Part shown: positions 23,733 through 30,263 of the stretch, piece after piece
Numbering within the stretch: position 1 is the first letter of the stretch
How the letters are laid out: each line of letters opens with the position of its first letter
NCBI GenBank assembly: GCA_016935635.1
Contig: JAFGQP010000058.1
Coordinates: forward strand, 1 to 38,260
From: Sedimentisphaerales bacterium
GTDB taxonomy: Bacteria > Planctomycetota > Phycisphaerae > Sedimentisphaerales > Anaerohalosphaeraceae
Direction: 5' to 3'
DNA length: 38,260 nt
Made by a program: the position numbers and the translations under genes
The notes under the pieces: generated by a model
What the model saw: only the letters and a program-made list of their open reading frames with translations
Database searches by the model: none
What the model was told of the DNA's origin: nothing

Positions 23733-24316
23733 TCTGTTGAATCCAAATCCACTCGCCCGGTCATAAATTGTTCGGCCGCCCCATTCTGCATCGTAACCCG
23801 CCCGGTCTGACTGATCATCACATGAGCATGGCGTACTCCATCACCAAGCTGAATCAGACAGGCCTGTGCCTTGCCGTCCGGATAAAACAGACTTTGTGTC
23901 TGAGGTCCATCCATCCCATCCACAAGAAATTGTTCCACCAGCAGTTTCTTATCCAAAGCAAGCGGCCGGGTATAGGTATTTTTCAGAATCGGGCTTTCCA
24001 TCTGCTCTGCCAGAATTTCCTGCTGAGCATTCATGGCACTGAATGTCTGATCGTCTTGATTCTGGATGGCGGCTTCCAGGTAAAGCATCTGCTGTGCCTC
24101 ATCCAGCCTCAGAGCAACGACCGTCTGCTTCTCGATTGCTGCGATTCGCGCATACTTGGCAATCAGGTAAAGCTGCCGGGCCTGGTTGGTCAGAGCCGTT
24201 TGGGAACCCATCTTCGAATAACGCAGCACGGAAATGGAGGCAAGGATACCCACCAGCGCGGCTACCGCCAGCAGCTCTATCATGGTAAAAGCCGGTTTGT
24301 TTCGATTCCTTGCCAA
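23729..24316 (-). CDS. gspH: GspH-like minor pseudopilin
   Basis: A 195-residue pseudopilin. The leader RNRNKPA/FTMIELLAVAALVGILASISVLRY has Ala at -1 and Glu at +5. The segment QARQLYLIAKYARIAAIEKQ matches the helix of GspH/FimT proteins, followed by strand-rich sequence (VVALRLDEAQQMLYLEA). The start is TTG at 24316 with GAGGGAA 6 bases upstream. It follows gspG by 41 bases and overlaps gspI. The GspH label rests on size, helix pattern and order between G and I. Confidence 0.8.
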   Translation of the reverse strand: MARNRNKPAFTMIELLAVAALVGILASISVLRYSKMGSQTALTNQARQLYLIAKYARIAAIEKQTVVALRLDEAQQMLYLEAAIQNQDDQTFSAMNAQQEILAEQMESPILKNTYTRPLALDKKLLVEQFLVDGMDGPQTQSLFYPDGKAQACLIQLGDGVRHAHVMISQTGRVTMQNGAAEQFMTGRVDLDSTE

Positions 24317-24357
24317 CGCACTTTCCCTCGTGTATCAATCCATCGCCTCAGCGGCCG

Positions 24358-24777
24358 TTAATCATTATAAATATCCGCATTATCGCCTTCGCCCCCCGGC
24401 TGGCCGTCGGCACCATAGCTGAAAATATCATAGCTGTTCATATTCACCGTGCCCTGCTGCAAATAATAATACGGATGATCCCACGGATCGAGAAGATCGC
24501 TCTTTTTCAGATAAGGTCCATCCCAGCGGTCCTGAAGATCCGAGGGAGCAATCAAAAGCGCCTCAAGGCCTTCCGTGTCTGCCGGCAGCCGGCCGCAGGA
24601 ATATTCAAATCGGGCCAGTGCCCCTTCAACAATTGCCATTTTGCCTTTGGCAATGTCACGTTTGGCCTTGCCCAGCCCCTTAAAGGCACGCGGCACCACA
24701 AAAACCGCCAGCAATGCAATAATGGTGGCCACCGCCAGCAATTCGATAATGGTAAATCCTTTTCTGCTTTTTCTCAT
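24358..24777 (-). CDS. gspG: Major pseudopilin GspG
   Basis: The main subunit of the pseudopilus, 139 residues. The leader RKSRKG/FTIIELLAVATIIALLAVFVVPRA has Gly at -1 and Glu at +5. The GspG-specific C-terminal part is clear: GRLPADTEGLEALL, WDGPYLKKSDLLDPWDHPYYY, and SYDIFSYGADGQPGGEGDNADI, which carries the acidic residues of the calcium site. The ATG at 24777 has AAAGG about 8 bases upstream; an ATG at 24822 would add 15 residues before the leader. This is the most confidently classified pseudopilin here and shows the system is type II secretion rather than type IV pili. Confidence 0.94.
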   Translation of the reverse strand: MRKSRKGFTIIELLAVATIIALLAVFVVPRAFKGLGKAKRDIAKGKMAIVEGALARFEYSCGRLPADTEGLEALLIAPSDLQDRWDGPYLKKSDLLDPWDHPYYYLQQGTVNMNSYDIFSYGADGQPGGEGDNADIYND

Positions 24778-24825
24778 TGGTTTGCCTTTCGTTTCCCTGT
24801 TCAACGTGAATAATTTCCTCATGAC

Positions 24826-26055
24826 CTATAATGCTGAAGTCAAATCCATCGCCAGAATCGGCAGCAGTGTCGCTGCAATAATAAAGCCGATTACCGTCGC
24901 CAGAAGCAGAATCAATATCGTCGGCAGCAGCGACACAAATCGCACCAGCGCCGAATCCGCCTGGTCATCAAACGTATCCGCCGCCTGGAGCAGCAGTTCA
25001 TCCAGCCGGCCGGTCTGTTCCCCAAGGGCAACGATCTGCACCAGCAGTTTGTCAAACATCCCCGACTGCCCCAGCGGCTCAGCCACCGAACGGCCGCCCT
25101 TGACCTCCGCGGCCACCTTGTCAATCTGCTGGCCCAGCACCTCGTTGCCCAGCGTGTCCCGGACCACCGACAGCCCTTCCAGAATCGTAATCCCGCATTT
25201 GCACAACGAACCCAGCGTCCGGGCAAAACGCCCCACCGCCAGAGTCCGCAGCACGTTGCCGACCATCGGAATTTTCAGTTTAAATCCATCCCAGACCACC
25301 CGTCCCTGCGGCGTTTCTTTCCAGCTGTTGAACGCATAAATCCCGCCGATGACTGCTATCGCCAGCAGCCAGCCATACACGGCCAGAAAATCGCTGATCC
25401 CCAGCAGGACCTTGGTCGGGCCCGGCAGCGATGCCTTATCGGCTCCAATGGTGGCGATAATCTTGGGCAGCACCCAGACCAGCATAATCACCACGGAAAT
25501 CATCCCGACCGCCAGCACCATCACCGGATACGCCGCCGCATTTTTAATATTGGATTTGATTTTCTCTTCACGGGTCAGAAGCCGTACAAGCTGATCGAAG
25601 GTCTGGTCGAGAATACCGCCGGTTTCGCCCACTCGCACCATGGAGATATACAGAGGACTGTAAACACGCGGATATTGCTCCATGGCCTCCGACAGAGATT
25701 TGCCCGCACTGACCTGCCTGGACAGGTTTTCCAGCAGGGCAATAATCGCAGGCTTGCTCTGCTGGTCACGAATGATTTGCAGCGCCTCCAGAACAGGTAA
25801 TCCCGCCTTCAGCGCCGTCGAAAGCTGTACCGAAACCGCCAGCACATCCTTGCTGCCCACACGGATTCGAACATCGTTGTCGCCAGCGGACACAACTGCA
25901 GTCCGCTGCGCCTGTCGCTGAGTTTCGTTCAGCTCCATGGCGAAATGTCCCTTCTGTGCCAGAAGCCCGATAGCCGCCTTCCGGTCAGACGCCTCGATGA
26001 TCCCTTTCAGCGATTTGCCCGCTGTATCAACTGCCTTGTATTCGAATAAGGACAA
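24826..26055 (-). CDS. gspF: Type II secretion inner membrane platform protein
   Basis: A 409-residue polytopic protein with two repeated GspF domains and three main membrane helices (around 180-200, 220-245 and near the end, LLPTILILLLATVIGFIIAA). The start MSLFEYKAVDTAGKSLKGIIEA is the standard GspF N-terminus. Family marks include SLSEAMEQYPRVYSPLYISMVRVGE and GGRSVAEPL, then MLVQIVALGEQTG-type sequence in the second repeat. It forms the platform that GspE drives. The start codon is TTG at 26055, with AGGAG 10 bases upstream. It follows gspE by 36 bases. Confidence 0.94.
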   Translation of the reverse strand: MSLFEYKAVDTAGKSLKGIIEASDRKAAIGLLAQKGHFAMELNETQRQAQRTAVVSAGDNDVRIRVGSKDVLAVSVQLSTALKAGLPVLEALQIIRDQQSKPAIIALLENLSRQVSAGKSLSEAMEQYPRVYSPLYISMVRVGETGGILDQTFDQLVRLLTREEKIKSNIKNAAAYPVMVLAVGMISVVIMLVWVLPKIIATIGADKASLPGPTKVLLGISDFLAVYGWLLAIAVIGGIYAFNSWKETPQGRVVWDGFKLKIPMVGNVLRTLAVGRFARTLGSLCKCGITILEGLSVVRDTLGNEVLGQQIDKVAAEVKGGRSVAEPLGQSGMFDKLLVQIVALGEQTGRLDELLLQAADTFDDQADSALVRFVSLLPTILILLLATVIGFIIAATLLPILAMDLTSAL

Positions 26056-26091
26056 TTCCCTTGTCTCCTGTCTTGATTATGCTGAGTCGGA

Positions 26092-27786
26092 CTAGTCTTC
26101 TTCCACACCCTGTGTCACACGGAGCACTTCTTCCGGCGTGGTCATCCCCGCCAGAATCTTTTCAATCCCGTCATGACGCATGTGGTGGTAATCGGATGGC
26201 GCCGCGGCCAGAAGCTGTTCAGTGGTCGGCCGTTCGGCAATCAGCTTGCGAAGGGTCTCGGTAATCCGCAGAAATTCGAATATCCCATTTCGTCCCCGCA
26301 TCCCCGTCTGGTTGCAGTCATCGCAGCCGGTGCCGTGATACAACGGCGCATCCGGGGGAATGGTGATGGAATTATTCAGATTGGCCAGCAGTGACTCATC
26401 CGGCTTATACGGCTTGCGGCAGGACGGACAAATCTTGCGAACCAGCCGCTGAGCCAGAACGCCTTCCAGTGAACTGGCCAGCAAAAACGGCTCCACACCC
26501 ATATCAATCAAACGCGTAATCGCACCCGCTGCATTATTCGTATGCAGGGTCGATAACACAAGGTGCCCTGTCAGTGCCGCACGAATTGCAATCTCCGCCG
26601 TTTCCTTGTCACGAATTTCGCCAACCATGATGATGTTCGGGTCCTGACGCAGAATATGCCGTAATCCCCGGCCAAAGGTCAGTCCTCGCCGCGGATTGAT
26701 AGGCATCTGAACCACACCTTCCAACTGGTATTCAACCGGATCTTCGACGGTGATAATCTTAAGCGATGGGCTGTAAATATGATTCAAGGCCGCATAGAGC
26801 GTTGTTGTTTTACCGCTGCCCGTCGGACCGGTCACCAGAATAATTCCGTGTGCTTTGCTCAGCGCCTGGTCGAACCCGTCCAGCATCCCCGGACTCATGC
26901 CCAGATCATGCAGAGCAATCAGGGCATTGCTGCGGTCCAGAATACGCATCACGACCGCCTCACCCCACACGGATGGAACGGTCGAAACTCGCAAATCCAC
27001 TTTACCCCGGCCTGTGCTGAACTCGATATGTCCATCCTGCGGAATATAGCGTTCCGCAATGTTCATTCCGGCCATGATTTTAATACGCGAAATAATCGCC
27101 GCCTGCAAACGCTTGGGCGACGTCGATTTTTCAATCAGCATCCCGTCAATACGGTATTTGATCTTGACCTGATTTTCAAATGGCTCAATATGAACGTCGC
27201 TGGCGCGGGACTCTATCGCCTCCAGCAAAATCAGATTAACCAGGTTGACCAGGGATGGCTCGCGCGCCAGCTCATGCAGCCGCGATGCCGTCAACTGGCC
27301 GTTGGCATCCTGCTCCTCGCTCTCTTCCGAAGTGGAAAGATTACGGACCATGCGCGCGACATTGCTGCCGTAATAATGCTGAATCACTTTTTCCAGTTCC
27401 GCCGGCCGGCTGTAGCACCGGCGAATCGAAAGCCCCGTAATCATCCGCAAATTACTCAGCGCAACATGATCAAACGGGTCCGACATCGCCAGAGTCAGCC
27501 GCCCGTTTTCACGCCCCACCGGCAAAACATTGTACTGACTGGCCGCCTCCGCAGGCACCAGCGACAAAATATCCGGCGGCACCGTCAGACCCTCAAGCTC
27601 CAGTCTCTCGATCCCCGCCTGTTCACAGAGAATCTCATTTAAAAAACGCGAATTCAACCCTGTGATTTCCAGCAGGATCTGCCCCAGCTTGCGAGGATCG
27701 TCCTTTTGCATTTCCAGCGCCTCAGTCAACTGCTGGGAATTAATCAGGCCTTTACCGCAAAGCAATTCTCCAAGTTTTGGACGCAT
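26092..27786 (-). CDS. gspE: Type II secretion ATPase
   Basis: The cytoplasmic ATPase that powers pseudopilus assembly, 564 residues. An N-terminal MshEN-type domain (about 1-150, with KLGELLCGKGLI and GQILLEITG) is followed by the ATPase core: Walker A GPTGSGKTT (Lys326), then TVEDPVEYQLEGVVQ, the Walker B region IIMVGEIRDKETAE and the His-box LTGHLVLSTLHTN. A zinc tetracysteine motif is complete at Cys453, Cys456, Cys488 and Cys491, as in GspE/PilB. I use ATG 27786, which gives the family N-terminus; AAGGA lies 11 bases upstream, rather far. An ATG at 27831 is possible. It is the first gene of the eleven-gene operon. Confidence 0.94.
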   Translation of the reverse strand: MRPKLGELLCGKGLINSQQLTEALEMQKDDPRKLGQILLEITGLNSRFLNEILCEQAGIERLELEGLTVPPDILSLVPAEAASQYNVLPVGRENGRLTLAMSDPFDHVALSNLRMITGLSIRRCYSRPAELEKVIQHYYGSNVARMVRNLSTSEESEEQDANGQLTASRLHELAREPSLVNLVNLILLEAIESRASDVHIEPFENQVKIKYRIDGMLIEKSTSPKRLQAAIISRIKIMAGMNIAERYIPQDGHIEFSTGRGKVDLRVSTVPSVWGEAVVMRILDRSNALIALHDLGMSPGMLDGFDQALSKAHGIILVTGPTGSGKTTTLYAALNHIYSPSLKIITVEDPVEYQLEGVVQMPINPRRGLTFGRGLRHILRQDPNIIMVGEIRDKETAEIAIRAALTGHLVLSTLHTNNAAGAITRLIDMGVEPFLLASSLEGVLAQRLVRKICPSCRKPYKPDESLLANLNNSITIPPDAPLYHGTGCDDCNQTGMRGRNGIFEFLRITETLRKLIAERPTTEQLLAAAPSDYHHMRHDGIEKILAGMTTPEEVLRVTQGVEED

Positions 27787-27849
27787 TATAGAAATATTCC
27801 TTTTCCCCTGTGTGTCTAAGCACGTTTCCATCGCTTATTTCGCCATCTT

Positions 27850-27877
27850 AACATAATCTCAATTGCTTTATTTTCAA
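27850..27877 (-). promoter_or_regulatory. Possible promoter of the type II secretion operon
   Basis: On the minus strand TTGAAA (27877-27872) and TATGTT (27855-27850) stand 16 bases apart, in the AT-rich gap before gspE. Transcription would start near 27843, leaving about 57 untranslated bases. The spacing and -35 are good and the -10 is only fair, so this is a low-confidence prediction. The rest of the 271-base gap (27787-28057) shows no gene. Confidence 0.35.
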
Positions 27878-28057
27878 ATACTTATGTAAATATTTTTGAA
27901 TCCTCATACAACATGTAAGTTTAGACGGACAAGGGGGTATAATTGTTTCAAAAATTTTAAAGACGTGAAAAAAATGACTCAAATGATAGATAAAGTAAGA
28001 AATTGCTGCCGAATACAGAGTATTTGGAATGCAGTATCCGGTGTATTAATATGTCTC

Positions 28058-28723
28058 TTAAGACTGGATCGAATTCTCAATCACAGCATGATGTTTTTGC
28101 ATCGCAATACGCAAACCTGGTGCTGCCGCGGAGATATTGCCAAACTCCTCAGCGGTAAATGGCTTTTCGGCCTGCCGATATAACAGGATAAAACCAATCC
28201 CTTTACCCATCTTGCCAAGCGGAACTGCCGCAGCCGTAATATGCTTAAGCATCGCAGGATTCGCTTGAAGTCCCATCTGCAGCATCTGCTCCAGCGTACA
28301 AATCCGACTGCTCCTGCTGATTTCCTGGACCACCTGCGAGCTAAACCAAGTCTCAAAATGCCCCTTTTCGACGGCAAACTCCGATGTTGAGTTGGAAAAA
28401 TGAATATCGAACCCCTTCGGTTCAACCAGGAAAATCGCCACCCCCGCCGCATTGAGATTCTCACGAATAAAACCGGCCGCCGAATCCAGAATCGACGTCA
28501 GGTCTGAAATGCCCAGCAGAGACTCTTGAAACCGCAAAACAAACGAAAGCATAGCAATTTTCTGAATGAATTCTCCATGTGCACCGACAATATCACGACA
28601 CAAGATATCTATTTTCTTGTGCTGCCGCTGTTCTCGCCCCCGCAGCATGCGGATAACCCGTAAGGCACGTTCATTTCGTTTGAGGTTCAAGGCCGAATCC
28701 TTAAAAAAATACATTTCTCCCAA
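28058..28723 (-). CDS. GAF-domain protein
   Basis: A 221-residue protein. Residues 1-75 are charged and helical (RVIRMLRGREQRQHKKIDILCRDIVGAHGEF). Residues about 75-215 look like one GAF domain, with LDSAAGFIRENLNAAGVAIFLVE, a central helix, ITAAAVPLGKMGKGIGFILLYR and FTAEEFGNISAAAPGLRIAM. No kinase, phosphatase or cyclase domain is attached, so it may sense a small molecule and act through a partner. I list TTG 28723, which has AAAGG at a good distance; ATG 28714 three codons later is an alternative with GGGAG too close. It lies between the UDP-sugar pyrophosphorylase and the secretion operon on the same strand, and a role in regulating secretion is only a possibility. Confidence 0.7.
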   Translation of the reverse strand: MGEMYFFKDSALNLKRNERALRVIRMLRGREQRQHKKIDILCRDIVGAHGEFIQKIAMLSFVLRFQESLLGISDLTSILDSAAGFIRENLNAAGVAIFLVEPKGFDIHFSNSTSEFAVEKGHFETWFSSQVVQEISRSSRICTLEQMLQMGLQANPAMLKHITAAAVPLGKMGKGIGFILLYRQAEKPFTAEEFGNISAAAPGLRIAMQKHHAVIENSIQS

Positions 28724-28816
28724 TAATTCGGCCTTTTCCCGCTGGTTCTTAAGAAACGCTTTGAGAGATTAGCAATTTCTTATCATATCGTCCCATAATA
28801 ATCTGTTTGCCCGAAA

Positions 28817-30247
28817 TCATTCCAGATAAACAGAGTCGCCTGAACGGATAGTCGAAACCGAAGATGCTTTCGACTGAACATCGTCTTTAAACAGGGCAAA
28901 ACTCGGCGCCATTTCCAGGACACAATCCGGCCTCCCATCCGCTTTGCGCGGCACCTGTACCCCCGCCGCTTCCAGCCAGCAAGCCGCCCGGTCAATCATC
29001 ATCTGGTACGTCACCTCGGCACTATCCACCCCCGTCGCATTCTTGACAGGAGCAAACTCTTCACTCCGCAGCGTTTCCAGAATAATCGACTTCTTCGCCA
29101 TCGGCAGCGCATCGAACACGAATGTCTCCAGCTTGACGCCATTGGGCTTATCCGGACTGACAGGATTGCCCTTGGCATCGATATGCGGAATTTTCTTGAT
29201 TGCCTTGTGGAACGGCAGCGCAAACCCGCCGCCGGCGTTGAGTGTTTCAATAAAACTGACGCTGATCATGTGAATTCCGATGGACCCCAATTCAAAGACC
29301 AGTGAGCCATCCGCATTGGTACGATGTGCCTGCTCATCCGGCAAATCGCTGTATTCAATCACCGTTACCTTGCCATCGACCAGGCAGAAATTGCCAACCT
29401 TTTCCAGCGGCCCGGCCTTCAGCAGCGCCTTGGATGACATCTGTGCCCCATCCATCGCATGAAGCCCGATAAACAGCGGATCCAGCACATGCACCAGCGG
29501 ATTATCCACCTGCCAGTAGGACAGGTATTCAATTCCGCGTTTTTTCATATCCGCCAGTGCCCCGCTGTCGGCCAGCGCCTTAAGACTGCCGCCATGCCCA
29601 TCCGGACTGGTCGCCAGCGTCCCTTTGTCGGCCATAAATATCGTGCCGTCAAACGCAAAATTCGGCATCGTCCCCTGAATGAAAATCACCACATTGGATT
29701 TCTTCAAACCGAAATAATTGGCCTTTTCAAAACTATCCACCGTGGCCTGATAATTCAGCGGACTGGTCATCACATACCACGGTATATCCACGTTATATTT
29801 TTTCGAAGCCGCCAGAATCGACTCGGCAAAAATCGTAAACAGGGTTTTCTTTTTAATCGGGCTGGTAGGATAATTGCCTTTGGGCCCATCAAATCCCAGC
29901 CGGGTCCCTTGTCCGCCTGCAACAACAAATCCTGCCGCCTTGCCCTGCCGCAGCAGTGTTTCACCCAGCTGATGTGCCTTTCGATACGTGTCTTTCTGTT
30001 CGGCAGTCTTGGGCTGGGCCGGATACGACGGTGCCGGCTCAAACGACGTGGGAATCGCAAGCATTCCATCCTTTTTGACATACTGTTCGACCCACGCCGG
30101 GATATGTTTGAAATCCAGCTTTTCAATCTGCTCAAGCAGGGCGTCCTGCTGCTGCGCATCAAGCTGAGCATAAAACGCCAGCAGGTGTTCCTGCCCAATC
30201 TGTTTACACTGTGTCAAAACCTTATCAAATCGTGTCTGATCTGCCAT
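28817..30247 (-). CDS. UDP-N-acetylhexosamine/UDP-sugar pyrophosphorylase, eukaryote type
   Basis: A 476-residue nucleotidyltransferase of the UDPGP family. The signature GGQGTRLGFDGPKG (from 111) is the nucleotide-binding loop of UAP1-type enzymes. FIQGTMPNFAFDG, SPDGHGGSLKAL, YLSYWQVDNPLVHVLDPLFIG and FELGSIGIHMISVSF match the order of human UAP1-like proteins. It should make UDP-GlcNAc (or UDP-GalNAc) from UTP and the sugar-1-phosphate. It lacks the left-handed beta-helix acetyltransferase domain of bacterial GlmU. It starts 16 bases after alaS, so both are probably on one transcript. Substrate choice within the family cannot be read directly. Confidence 0.88.
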   Translation of the reverse strand: MADQTRFDKVLTQCKQIGQEHLLAFYAQLDAQQQDALLEQIEKLDFKHIPAWVEQYVKKDGMLAIPTSFEPAPSYPAQPKTAEQKDTYRKAHQLGETLLRQGKAAGFVVAGGQGTRLGFDGPKGNYPTSPIKKKTLFTIFAESILAASKKYNVDIPWYVMTSPLNYQATVDSFEKANYFGLKKSNVVIFIQGTMPNFAFDGTIFMADKGTLATSPDGHGGSLKALADSGALADMKKRGIEYLSYWQVDNPLVHVLDPLFIGLHAMDGAQMSSKALLKAGPLEKVGNFCLVDGKVTVIEYSDLPDEQAHRTNADGSLVFELGSIGIHMISVSFIETLNAGGGFALPFHKAIKKIPHIDAKGNPVSPDKPNGVKLETFVFDALPMAKKSIILETLRSEEFAPVKNATGVDSAEVTYQMMIDRAACWLEAAGVQVPRKADGRPDCVLEMAPSFALFKDDVQSKASSVSTIRSGDSVYLE

Positions 30248-30263
30248 AAATATCTATATCCTG

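Noticed and set aside
14896-27786. Type IV pilus operon instead of type II secretion
   Set aside because: The GspG-specific C-terminal motif, a GspK-like protein and the E-to-D gene order favour type II secretion; no PilT or PilC-specific partner is present in the window.
27896-28183. 95-codon plus-strand frame between gspE and the GAF gene
   Set aside because: It overlaps the coding end of the GAF gene antisense, is rich in Cys and Trp and has no ribosome binding site. The TATAAT at about 27938 lacks a matching -35.
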